Source: Phytophthora sp. 'mugwort' (lineage: Eukaryota > Oomycota > Peronosporomycetes > Peronosporales > Peronosporaceae). Taken from it: a stretch of DNA of 64,000 bases. The first letter of the stretch is position 1; each line of letters starts with the position of its first letter. The stretch covers positions 496,001 to 560,000 of the forward strand of contig JAUCEF010000002.1 of NCBI GenBank assembly GCA_033558025.1. The letters are read 5' to 3'. Shown here piece after piece: positions 24,814 to 35,280 of the stretch. Made by a program: the position numbers and the translations under genes. The notes below the pieces were generated by a model that was given only the letters and a program-made list of their open reading frames with translations, had not been told where the DNA came from and did not search any database.

Positions 24814-24830
24814 TCACTTTGGAATTTGCC
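24814..24830 (+). promoter_or_regulatory. Inr+FPR core promoter of transporter 1
   Basis: TCACTTT followed at once by GGAATTTGCC matches the paired oomycete initiator and flanking-promoter element (TCAYTYY plus AWTTTNYY-like). It is 69 bases before the ATG, which predicts a short leader. It is the best promoter match in the window. Confidence 0.65.
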
Positions 24831-24888
24831 AGCATCTTGAGACCTAACAGTAACTCAACAACTTCAATTCGGTCTTCCATCCGCCACG

Positions 24889-26433
24889 ATGACGCTCAAC
24901 TCCAAGTCGACCTGGATGACACTAGACGACGCTAAGGCCTCGTTCAACCTCTTCTGTTGCGTATGCGGTATCGGCTCACTCGCCATGCCCTCCAACTACG
25001 CTCGTGCTGGACCCGTCTACGCATCGATCGCGTTGGGTTTCATGATCTTTGCGAACACGTACGCGGCTATGAAACTATCTAAGGCGATGCTGGCAGCTCC
25101 GTCCTCGGTCAAGACGTACGGAGACTTGGGCGAGTGGTCTCTTGGCAAGTGGGGGCGCTTCTTCTCGGTCGTCTCGCAGATGGGCGTGTGTGTCCTAGTA
25201 CCGATTGCCTTCTTGATCCTCGGCAGCACGCTCCTTGACGTGTTGTTCCCTGATTCGTTCAGTCAGACCTTCTGGATCATCTTTATGGCTCTCATGGTCA
25301 CCCCAATCTGCTTAATTCCGACGTTGAAAGAGAGTGCCGGCATGGCTTTTGCTGGCTGCATGGGCACCATTATCGCTGATATCATCGCGGTGTCGCTGCT
25401 GCAGTACAACATGCGTGGCCACGGATCGATTCCAAATCCTGATATATCACTCCACCAAGTGCTTACATGCTTTGGTAACCTTGCTCTGGCTTACGGTGCG
25501 TCGATAGTGATCCCCGATCTACAGCGTGAGCACTCGCAACCGCAGCGCATGCCACGTGTAGTGCTTGTGACCATGCTGATTATCTCGGCCTTCTTCTTCG
25601 CGGTTGCTCTTGCTGGTTACACTGCCGGTGGCTGTCAGCTCTCGGGCAATATCCTGTACTCGATCGTGGACACATCAAACCCAATGGGTGAGGCTCCGCT
25701 TGGCTTCACCTCGAACCGTGGAGCCGTTGTCATGGCTTATCTTTTCATGCAAATGCACATCTCGATGGCCTTCTCGACGCTCATGATGCCGCCATTCTAC
25801 GTGGCCGAGCGTCTCATTCTGGGCATGCACCAGAACACTCCCATTGTGCGCTTTAACCCTGATGCCGACCAGACCCATCTCGATGAGGACATGGAGCTAC
25901 AGGAAAAGTACTCGTACGTGCAAGCTTCGACGCCCCAGGATCTGGCCAATCGCCACGTGTCGACCTCGAGCCTGCTTGACAAGTCGGAGGGTCGTATCTC
26001 ACACATTCGCGCTGCGATCGAGTTCCCCGAAGAGATTACGGAAGAACAGCTTCGTGCTCCGTACCAGGGCGCTAAGAACAAGCTCCGGTACATCACACTG
26101 CGTCTGAGCGTTATCGTCGTTCTCGTTATCATTGCTGTAGCTGCGCAGAACAAGTTTCTTGATCTCGAGGATTTTACGGGCTCCACGGCCCACACAGTGA
26201 ACTGTATGATCATGCCGCTCCTTATCTACCTGCGCATCTTTTGGCGTAAGATGTCTGTGCTCGATAAGGGTGTCTCGATGCTGGTGATGCTCGTGTGTGG
26301 GTGCGCGGGTTTCTACGTGATGAGCCACGCCGCTAAGGAATTGTTTTCGCCCTCGGACGATGACACTGCGTTCCCGTACTGCGACGTGGAGTTCCAGAAC
26401 GATCCGTACTACGTTCATAACAACACCAACTAA
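24889..26433 (+). CDS. AAAP-family amino-acid transporter (copy 1)
   Basis: An intact 514-aa, intron-free frame encodes a membrane protein of the amino acid/auxin permease (SLC38-like) type, expected to move amino acids with protons or sodium. About eleven hydrophobic segments are visible. The first contains FNLFCCVCGIGSLAMPSNYA near residues 19-38, the family's substrate-site helix. Others cover about 43-62, 90-115, 125-145, 150-170, 190-212, 222-245, 277-303, 401-421, 431-450 and 458-478. A hydrophilic loop at about 310-395 is the most variable part. The C-terminus YYVHNNTN is shared with copy 2 at 37437. The two copies are very similar throughout, so they arose by duplication. Substrate is unknown. 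Confidence 0.93.
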   Translation: MTLNSKSTWMTLDDAKASFNLFCCVCGIGSLAMPSNYARAGPVYASIALGFMIFANTYAAMKLSKAMLAAPSSVKTYGDLGEWSLGKWGRFFSVVSQMGVCVLVPIAFLILGSTLLDVLFPDSFSQTFWIIFMALMVTPICLIPTLKESAGMAFAGCMGTIIADIIAVSLLQYNMRGHGSIPNPDISLHQVLTCFGNLALAYGASIVIPDLQREHSQPQRMPRVVLVTMLIISAFFFAVALAGYTAGGCQLSGNILYSIVDTSNPMGEAPLGFTSNRGAVVMAYLFMQMHISMAFSTLMMPPFYVAERLILGMHQNTPIVRFNPDADQTHLDEDMELQEKYSYVQASTPQDLANRHVSTSSLLDKSEGRISHIRAAIEFPEEITEEQLRAPYQGAKNKLRYITLRLSVIVVLVIIAVAAQNKFLDLEDFTGSTAHTVNCMIMPLLIYLRIFWRKMSVLDKGVSMLVMLVCGCAGFYVMSHAAKELFSPSDDDTAFPYCDVEFQNDPYYVHNNTN

Positions 26434-27026
26434 ACTGTAGGCCTGGTGGTATTAGTATATCATAGCGTGATAGAGTAAGGCGTCTCGCACTGTAGGAGAT
26501 CTAACAAGTAAAACAAAACAACGCATTTGCGAATCAAATGACAAGAAAATTCACTCGTGGCGTTATCGAGGAGATACTTAATGAGTATCAGACTGAAAAT
26601 AGTATGGGTCCGGACCCGAGTCAATATCAGATTTTGGACCTAATCGAAATATCTGTTTTCTTTGTGTTGATCTAAATATCTGTTATTCTTGGCGCCGCCT
26701 CACACTGTTCAAACGTGAACAGACACTGCCCTGATGTCAAAGAAATTTGGCGTCTCGCTCCGCTCGTACGCAACAGCATCTCCCGGGTACACGCCGACCG
26801 GGCGATGACAGTGCTATCCGCGTCGAGATGGAGGAAAGCGAGCGGCGACACTCAGAAACAGCGTTGGAAGCACGACCTATTAATACGGTGCAACTGTAAC
26901 TAAGGGCAAGTTACATCTCTTTTTTGACCGAGTTGTGGGGAGAGAGTCGAAGAAGAAGAAGGACAAGACTGTGGGTGGGTCAACTTGTGTGGTTATGCTA
27001 ATGCTGTGATAGATCTATAGAATAAG
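26434..27026. other. Intergenic, no gene
   Basis: This is the 3' flank of transporter 1. It contains short frames only, with no motif I can support. Confidence 0.5.
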
Positions 27027-28689
27027 CAAGTGGCGCTACGTATTAACTCGAATGAGCACCGAAGGTCGTTTCAGGTGAAGAAGCTGCTTAGGAATGTACA
27101 AGCTGAGACAACTCAAACTAGGAAGAAGAACTACAAAGATCGAGGTATTGGATCCCTTCTCGGTGGCTACCATTCGGAATCGCAGTTCCAATAAATTTGC
27201 GACGTTTTTTTTCCAGCTTGATGATCTTCGAGCGCAAACTGCATTCCTCGTTTCTCACAATGGCTTACTACGCGGTGAAAATATTCGCGACCTCGAATCG
27301 GCGGACATGTCTCGCAGCCACTTGATAAAGAGGGTTTCCAACCTTGCACAGCTCTCGTCTTACTGATTCAACACGGTAACACAAATACGTATGGAAAACT
27401 TCTGCATGTGGATACATGCGAAACAACAACAGACACTTATGCCCTATTCGCGCAGTTGCTTTTTAGTTCTTTGAGCGCTTTCACGTCGGCTTAGAGCCGC
27501 TGCCATCATTCCGCCGCGCTCATAATTGGTACGACATCAAATTTTATGTGGTAAGAATCGAGCAAAATCAATCTCTTATCAAACGCACAAGAACAGCTAT
27601 GAAGCGGTTTTTAAACATCTCGGGCTGACGTTCAATAAGAAGACACACATCAACAGACAGCAAGGTGTACGCCAGCTAGAGAGTGCTGATGTTGACATAT
27701 CTCAAACTCGCAGACAGGGGAGGTGGTATGGGTACTGTGGAGGCTGTATACGCCGCTACCTTACCTAGAGAAACTATTCGCGCGCTCTTTGATCATCCGC
27801 CAAAGTCTTGTCTGTATTATTTGAACCGGGCAATTTTGATCCACCTGATGAACTCCTACTAGACATTTTCCCAGGTCTACAAACGTTCAAAGAAAAAATG
27901 TTAGGAGGAGAGTGGGAACGCAACTTAGCTGCACGTGGATTCGTTTAGTTGCTGGAATACTTACGTGTAGCTCTGGTTCAAGATGGCGTCGTACTGTTTG
28001 AGCATCGCCCTGTTAGAAAAAGCGACCATCACATTTTTGGTGAACTCTTTCAGCAATATCGCACACAACTCTTTGTCGCTATGCAGGCAGCTCAACACCC
28101 CGTCGAATCGCAACGTCAAGTAGCCATGCCTCTCTTGACTGAACAAATTTGTACCCAACATACCGCAGTAATGAACACACTAGAATCAAGGCACGTGGAT
28201 TTGGTGAACTTAGTGCAGCAAATGGAAGGACAGCTCACATCATTTCTTCAAGGTGAAGTTGCCTTCCGACAGCAGCCTGTACCTACTATTAACAGCGATA
28301 TAACTCTTGCAAACCCGGTTAGTCACGCAATGAATACGCCCGACATTACTCAGCAACAAGCCGTACAGTCTTCTACTCGTAGTATCCCGGAGTATAACAT
28401 GAGCCGTGGTGTGTTTACCGTACGCCAGCTGTGGACTGAATGGCACGGGGGGTTAGCAAGCCAGTCTTCTATTGAATCTTTAGCGCGTACGTATGGTACA
28501 CAATGGCGCTCATCTACAAGAACGTCAAAGTTTTTTTCAAGACGTTTGTATGCCATCCAATACGTACGGCGTTTAGTGCAAGGAGGCCTGTCCGTTGCGT
28601 CTGCTATTGACAAGGCTAATGCTGAGCGGGGGTGCAGAAGTATCAAGGTATTCTCTAAGTGGTTACGCAGTGCAGAGAATACGTCATAG
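27027..28689 (+). mobile_element. Crypton-type tyrosine-recombinase element, degenerate
   Basis: Tyrosine-recombinase parts run from QVKKLLRNVQAETTQTRKKN (27071-27130). Next is SHNGLLRGENIRDLESAD (27252-27305) with the first catalytic Arg, then KKTHINRQQGVRQLES (27637-27684) with the HxxR pair. RRYLT near 27755 supplies the nucleophile Tyr, followed by LPRE. Stops and frameshifts break this part. An intact 246-codon segment then follows (27949-28689). It has LLEYLRVALVQDGVVLFEHR and, at 28400-28660, SRGVFTVRQLWTEWHGGL with YGTQWRSS and FSRRLYAIQYV, which resembles the GCR1 C-terminal DNA-binding domain. Recombinase plus GCR1-like tail is the known layout of oomycete Cryptons, which move as DNA circles without terminal inverted repeats. 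Confidence 0.78.
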
Positions 28690-29567
28690 TCAGGCCTTCT
28701 CCTATTCTGAGTAGATGATAGCACGTCGCTTTCCTTCATATCATCTCGACTTGTAGCTTGTCGCCTTCGTACACATACAGTTCCTTGGTACGATTCTAGC
28801 ACATCTAATTCTGCTAGTATTAGCATCCTTCAAAACCCAGCCCAGCACAAGTCTCAGCGCCGCTTACCCTCGGTGCTCGCTTGCTCCACCCAATTTGGGG
28901 TGGCGCCGGTCTCTTTGCGCATCGGACGTCTTTCTGATGCACAAGACGTCTCTTATCTCCCGCGCATCATGCTGGGTAAGCCCCTTGTAATTAGTCTATC
29001 TCGTTGGCGTAGTAAGCGAACACATCACCTCCCCCCAAGTCTTTCTTTACGTGCGAGTCTCTCCCAGTCTGGGAGTCCCAGATAGTGCTTCCAGATTAGC
29101 CAATCAAACGGGGGGATTCGGGTCGTGACCCGCCTTTTGGTATCTGGCTGTCTATCGTTTGGGTCACAATATCTTGGGATTTCAGAGCGAAGGTCATGAC
29201 CCAGTCATGACTTATATTATTTTACTTCGAAGTAACAACTTAAAATGTTCTATTTACCGACTTTTCCGGTGTATGGAGATCAATATTAGTGTTTTTTAAG
29301 CAACGCGCGAACTTTAAACAGTTCGCGCATTGCAATTACTAGACCGGGTCTTGAATGCGCTTAGGATTTAGGATTGCCAATGAGATGGCCGGATTCGCGC
29401 TGACTGACAGCGCTTAGCCCAAGCTGAGACGAGACACACGTAGTCTAGGATGACCGCGGAGGAGGAGAGACCTGCCAGTCGAGTTGTCCCTCCCACCGAG
29501 GTCCCTTGGATCGTGCTCATAGCCAATCTGACAGCACAACGCGAAGGCCTGCAGCACGAAGCAAGTT
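28690..29567. other. Intergenic, no gene
   Basis: A GTCATGACCCAGTCATGAC stretch near 29192 and an imperfect GGGTCGTGACCC palindrome near 29120 stand out. No supported frame is present. The Crypton and the next element probably end within this stretch. Confidence 0.45.
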
Positions 29568-30454
29568 ATGGTGGCGAATAAGTCTATCGTTGCCCAAATG
29601 GTGAAGGGCTTCCCACATGATGCCCCCGACGCGGACCTCGTCCGACCTTTGACCGTGTACCAAGCCAAGGAGCTGAGGGCGGTGTGCAATAGGCTTTATC
29701 TCAATACCCAAGCCGACCCTCAGACGAACAACAAGGAAGGTTACATCGAGATCTGCGCTTGTTTTCGACATCGGCGGCGGGAGGAAGTCGCGTCGGCCAT
29801 GTCCGGACCTCAAATGAAAACAACTTTGACAACTGCGGAGAGGGCTTCTCATCACAGCCGCTTTCGCCTCGCTAATTGCGTTTTTAGTGAAGCGCTTATC
29901 GAACGCATGGCGGAAATCGGTGGAGCCCTGGGCGCAACGCGATAGACACCAGTTCTGTGAACGGGAGGAGCTTGTACTGGCAAGATGTGGCGACGCTCTT
30001 TGCGATTAGGGACAGCTCTCTTAGCCGTCTTATCGCCACCCGAGCGGTTGACCAGTATATCCTCCCCGGCGAAGCGCAGATGCTCTCATCCGAGAAACTG
30101 AAGAAGCCTTGGAAGGAGGAGCGCGCTCTTTATAACACTGCCAAACAGAACTCGGTCACCTCCGGGACAAATGATGAATACTTCTCCCTGTATTATGATG
30201 GACGGCTAGATTTTCTCTACTTGCATGACTGGTTGGAAGCGCGCCCGAGCTACGAGGTTTTGGTCATTGGTCAGCTACCCGAGAGGGCACGTATCAACAT
30301 GCAAAAAGTGCCGCCGCGATATCTGAGCAACATCGCAGCAACAACAAGCGTCGCCGAGCGGCATCACTACCTTGGAAGACAAAATCGTCAACATGCTGGA
30401 GCAGGAGCAAGTGAGCGTAGCTACAGCCTTCTGTCCGCGACGCAGCGGACCTAG
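29568..30454 (+). pseudogene. Broken ORF, possible accessory protein of the next element
   Basis: Two neighbouring frames read as one protein interrupted near 29945. The first is 125 codons with SRFRLANCVFSEALIERMAE. The second is 165 codons with RSLYWQDVATLFAIRDSSLS and FSLYYDGRLDFLYLHDWLEA. The pattern is of a globular helical protein with conserved aromatics, and I recognise no catalytic motif. It converges on the Harbinger-like transposase at 30688-31700. Such elements usually carry a second DNA-binding protein gene, so an accessory role is an inference from position. Confidence 0.4.
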
Positions 30455-30687
30455 CGGACGCTGTGCACAAGGGTATGCAAGTCGTCAAGGACCTCAAGGA
30501 AGTTGGCGTTGAAGACGCGTATATTGTGTCCGTGCAGCAGTCAATGAACCCGCTACTAGCTAGATGGTTAGCTGCATTAAGGAATGGTCAGGAAACCAGC
30601 TCGGGTTAGCGTAGCCGTCACGAGTTGGGCCATAGTTGAGGGCAAATGCGTAACTTTTCTACTAAAGCGTCCGTTGAATACTTCTTA

Positions 30688-31700
30688 TTATCGGCGCAAG
30701 GTTGCTTCGATCCTTGCCGCATACACTAACATTTCGTCGAATCTCACGGGATGTAAAGCCGCAGCAGAAGTAAGCTCAGCGTGCCCAGGATCCTGGCTGT
30801 CCCGAAGACGTCCGGAGATCACATAGTTGTGAAGGGTAGCTCCACAATGGATGATCTTAGTGTTATGGTCTAGACTGTTCTGCAGTGGGGGTGGAAAATG
30901 CCCACTTGCGGACGAAGAGTCCGAAGCACATTTCAGTGCGGATGCGCAATTGGGACATACGGAATTATACGAGTCCTTGTAGTCGTCGTCCAGCTCCGTT
31001 CGAAGGAATGGCGTGACCAGATGGTCCGTATTCTTGTAGGCATTGTCAGCAACAACGTAAAGCCCGTCCTCCACGATCTCAATGAATTGTGGAAGGCAGC
31101 TCTCGCGGTATACACGGATATCGTTGACACATACAGGATGACTCATATCCAAGTAGACGAAGCGGTTAAGAGCATCACAGTACGCCTGCACATTAATACC
31201 CATGCGGGCATAGTGCCTGCTGAAATATGCGCGAGAACCGGCACCATCACAGAGCTTCGACATCTGCGCGCGAACTTTGCAGAACCATCCATTCATTGCT
31301 GCAACACAGCCGCCAATCATCCATTTTTACTATGAAGCGCGAAGGCCTTGCCAGCTTGCTCGCGCTCGATGGATGTCATCGGGAAGTTATTCTGAAGCTC
31401 AGCGGTGGCGATGATAAGCATCCGTGGTATCGTATAAAATCTCGTAGAAGCAGGCGTGACTCACACAGCTAATACGACGAATATCGTTGACAATGCCCCT
31501 AGCCAGGTAGTCCAGCATGAGCTGTAGCTTGACATCAGGGGGAGTCGGATCGCGATTCAGCCAAGAATGAGGCGACCGCTCCAGCGCAGGGGCGATAAGC
31601 ACTTGCAGCCGTTCGAACGACTCCAGCGTCATCCGGTACATCCTCTCGAACTCCTTCTCTGTTTGCAACGTGATCCACCTCCTTCTCCTAATTCAAGCGC
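30688..31700 (-). pseudogene. Harbinger-like DDE transposase (element A)
   Basis: The minus strand reads EKEFERMYRMTLESFERLQV (31600-31660), then a helical region, a frame break near 31400, and IGGCVAAMNGWFCKVRAQ. Then YFSRHYARMGINVQAYCD, YLDMSHPVCVNDIRVYRES and GLYVVADNAYKNTDHLVTPF follow. This is the DDE_Tnp_4 (Harbinger-like) core. At the first catalytic position the family has Asp (A-L-D-G-W), but here it is Asn (AMNGW). The second Asp (VVADNAY) is kept. The third acidic position is lost. With the frame break this makes the gene inactive. Confidence 0.8.
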
Positions 31701-32034
31701 TCATGCACACATGCGCTGTTGCGGCGGTGCGAGCGCACCAGCATCAGCAGCCGCAGAAACCGACTTCGTCGGAACTTCAGTCGATTGAGAGGACGAGTTG
31801 ACAACTTTACCACAGCCAGTCTCAGGAAAGATGTCACCCAGCCTGGCTGAGGTTCCTCGCGCGCGTGTCACTTGCACATCGCCCCATCCTAAACCTGGTG
31901 ACATACAGTACAAGACGCAGCCTCGTCTTGAACCACTCGAAGACTCTTGACGAAAGAAAGGTGCAGCGATACGCACGGCGTGTTGGTATTAATAAAGGCA
32001 CGCGTTGCTATATTCAACTCGCCGCGCCACAGTT
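31701..32034. other. No gene seen
   Basis: Short GC-rich frames only. It probably includes the 5' end of Harbinger-like element A. Confidence 0.4.
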
Positions 32035-32385
32035 TTAGCTAAAGCTTACGTTTTGTATTGATTGTCTCACATCAAGGATAACCCTCCCCCTCCCCAGGAC
32101 CAATGGCATCGCGATCTTGGGCTTTGCTTCGCAAAGGCAGTCGCTGCGCTCCTACGAGGAAACGATTCTATGTTCGGCCCGATTCAGTGCTCGGCTCGCT
32201 GGAAAGCTCGGCGCTGAGCCCGCATCCGCAAATACCGCGCGGCCCTGCTTCGCCGGCATCCCGGGCGGGTTTGCTGTGGCTACGCGCGCTCGCATCCGCT
32301 TTCCTCCGTTGGTCGTTTTATGTGACATTCACCCCCTCCTTTTTCAGTTGGGTGCAGCACTCACTCTCATTAATTGTTGAGATTG
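32035..32385 (+). repeat. Dispersed LTR-like repeat (copy 1)
   Basis: About 300 bases match the reverse complement of 43000-43315. Shared blocks include GCTTTGCTTCGCAA, CTCGGCTCGCTGGAAAGCTC, GGTTTGCTGTGGCTACGCG and TGGTCGTTTTATGTGAC. It stands about 215 bases before the first recognisable copia coding piece, so it may be that element's 5' LTR. No target-site duplication was found. Confidence 0.6.
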
Positions 32386-32599
32386 GTCGAGCAGTGCGAG
32401 TTATAGATAGATGAGCTGGAGGTTGTTTGGACCCAGGTGATGTGTTTTTCCTCCAGGACTTGGTAGTTAAGAAACCTTCGGCTACAGGTTCTCGGCCTGC
32501 GTGGCGCTCTATGAATCTCAATTCCTCCATTCATCTCAACAGGTTTTAAGCCCAACTTCGCAGAGGAACCAAGAACCAGGTGATCAACATCAGTCGCCC

Positions 32600-34893
32600 T
32601 CAACCGATCATGAGTCGACTAAGCTGGACGGCTCCTGGAATTTCGATTCTTGAAAAGCAGACTTCAACACACTCCAAACGATTGGAGTTGACGGAGACGC
32701 CTGGCAAGCGGAAGACGCCCGACAATCGCAGTGTTTCGAGGCATTATCGTTGGGTATGTAATGGGCAGAAGGCCTTGCGAGTGCTCCATTGCGGTATGAA
32801 TCGCATTGTGACCACATGCCATACCACGTTAGATGAATCAATAAATATTCGCAGCAATTGAGTTGAAACAATTAGAGCTGAGTCGACTACAGAAGCATCT
32901 TCAGTTGGATTTCATACAACCTTCTCGCTTAGCCAATTCCATTCCAGAGCTAGTGTTTTACGCGGAACCGGTGCCAGAGACAGCGGTGGGCAGCAGAAGG
33001 AGATGCAGCACCTCGATGACTTCCTTAGCGAGTTCAATGTGGATGAACTCAGAGACGAGAATGGAATCCTGCCTGATGTTGGAAACTACGTTGGGCAGCA
33101 GCCCGTTGAGGAGTTAAGTGGAGTTGCAAGTCGACTTCACGTTGGAAGCGGCGAACCATAAGCGCTTACCATTTATGCTGCTGACCAGCTCTCTGAGAGG
33201 CAGAAGCTTGCAGAACTTCTAGTTGCAACCGAGAACGTGGCAAGCAAAACCGAGAACAGCAAGATTATCAGCATGGCGAGTCGGAGTGAGCCAAAGGCTT
33301 ACACAGAAGCGATGAACTATGGTGATTCCCTGCACTGGCGAAAAGCAATCGACAAAGAAGGCAGATCGTTCATTGCACATGGCACATGGGAATGAGTTGC
33401 GCTGCCCAAGGGCAAGCGTGCTCTTACGTCAAAGTGGATCTTCAACGTCAAATACGGCGCACAGGGAAACGTCGAGCGCTACAAGGCCAGATTGGTGCTT
33501 CGCGGATACGAACAAGTAAAATACGTAGAGTACGATGAGATCTTCGCACCCGTCATCAGATCGGAATCGCTGCGTTTGCTGCTTGCAGGAGTTGCTATAA
33601 ACGACTGGGAGTGCCATCAAACTGACGTGGATACAGCATTCCTGAACGGTGACATGACCGAAGAAGTCTACATGCTTCACCAGAGGGCCTCGTAAAAGAA
33701 GGTAAGGAGCACCTCGTATGCAGACTCCTGAAGCCTCTTTATGGATTGAAGCAGGCACCACGGGCCTGGCATAATAAACTGACCGATTCCTCAAGCGTCA
33801 CGGGTATGTGACGTTGAACAGTGATACCTGCATTTACGTGCGTGCTGGCGCCGGAGGAGTAGCAATAGTTGGTATTTATGTGGATGATCTGCTCCTGATA
33901 GCAGACACGTTGAGTGGGGTGCAACAGATTAAAGCTATGCGGTCATCGGGCGTTAGCTGTAAGGACATGGGTGAAGTTCACCACATTCTCGGGCTCCGTG
34001 TTTGTTGAAACCGAGCTTCAAGGACGCTCTCGATTGATCAAACAACTTACACGAGAAGCGTTCTGGAACAATTCAATCTGCCACAGCTGAACCCGTGTAA
34101 GACACCGTGTGGTTCTGGAGTTGTTCTCTCAAAGAACGACTGCCCGAAGAATGACGATGAGCACGAGCAGGTGAAGAGTAAGGACTACAGAGGCTTGTCG
34201 GCTCACTGATGTACCTCATGACGGGGAGCAGGCCCGACATCGCGTTCGGCATCCAGTGTGTGAGCAAGTACCTGAATAATCCGGTGTTGCACACTGGAAT
34301 GCTGCAAAACGAATGCTTCGCTACGTGAAAGGAACTATCGGCCATGGATTGTTATCGATGGACGCAATCACCATGGAGTGCAGCTTACAGCTTATGCGGA
34401 TTCAGACTACGCGAAGGACATCGATACTCGGCGGTCAGTGTCCGGTTACGTCATGCAGCTAGGCAACTGCGCGATAACGTACTCTTGCAAGAGTCAAAGG
34501 ACCGTGGCATTGTCCTCCACTGAAGCAGAATATATGTTTCTGGCACATGGAGTGAAGGAGCTCATATTCCTTCGAGAACTTCTAGAAAAACTGGACATGC
34601 AGCAGGATCCAACCGTAGTCAACGTGGACAACCACTCTGCAATCGCAATGGCAAATAATCCTGTTCATCACCAGCGGACAAAGCATATTCACACGATATA
34701 TCACTTCGTGCGAGAACGGATCGACATTGACGACGTCGCTGTTGAATACGTGAGTACTAAGGACAATGTTGCTAATTTACTAACGATAGCTGTGACAGCA
34801 GACACACTGATTGGGTTGCGAGGACGATTTAGCGTTCGTGAGGTACACGGCGGCCAAAAGCTGTCGACACTAGGAAAGCGAGGTCGAAAGTGA
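32600..34893 (+). mobile_element. Ty1/copia retrotransposon (copy 2), 5' half deleted
   Basis: It begins with the integrase tail (KALRVLHCGMNRIVTTCH, 32770-32825). Reverse transcriptase runs from 33300 to 34010, with SKWIFNVKYGAQGNVERYKA, DVDTAFLNGDMTEEVYM, GLKQAPRAWH and IYVDDLLLIADT (about 33875). RNase H is an intact 171-codon frame at 34378-34893 with AYADSDYAKDIDTRRSVSGY and SSTEAEYMFLAHGVKE. Gag, protease and most of integrase are missing. Frameshifts break the reverse transcriptase near 33690 and 34010. No downstream LTR was seen. Confidence 0.88.
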
Positions 34894-34916
34894 GAACAAG
34901 CGACAGCATAGGGGGC

Positions 34917-35200
34917 TCTTGGACGAGCTGGGTATGGGCTGGCTTCGTGCGCAGCGACAACGTGCGGAGTTCACGGAACTGGACATGGACTGGCTGCACG
35001 AGAATTGGAAAACGAAGTGTGCGTCTCGAAGCTCGCTAAGCTTTTGGACGATCGGCAGCATGCGGGGTTCTTGGTCGAACTGGGCATGGGCTGGATCGCG
35101 GATCAGCGTCGATTTGCGGGGCTTCGGAGACTCGGCACGACCTAGTGTATGCAGTGACGCATGTGGGGCACGAACAAGCTGGGCATGGGCGATTGCAGAG
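34917..35200 (+). repeat. Degenerate repeat with a unit of about 50 bases
   Basis: A motif close to GARCTGGGYATGGGCTGG recurs at 34925, 34976, 35076 and 35175, spacings of 51, 100 and 99 bases, which fits a period near 50. Read in frame it gives repeated LGMGW/LDMDW peptides followed by charged helices. It follows the copia RNase H. It may be a remnant of a repeat-protein gene or non-coding repeat. Confidence 0.5.
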
Positions 35201-35280
35201 TTTTGATTGGCCGATTTATACTACGGTTTGTGCAAAACAAATCCGATATTTCCGTGTAGTGTGTAAAAATCGTGCTATTA

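Noticed and set aside
34919..35206. Possible RXLR or WY-type effector gene in the repeat region
   Set aside because: There is no signal peptide, no RXLR-EER motif and no intact frame, so only a repeat is supported.
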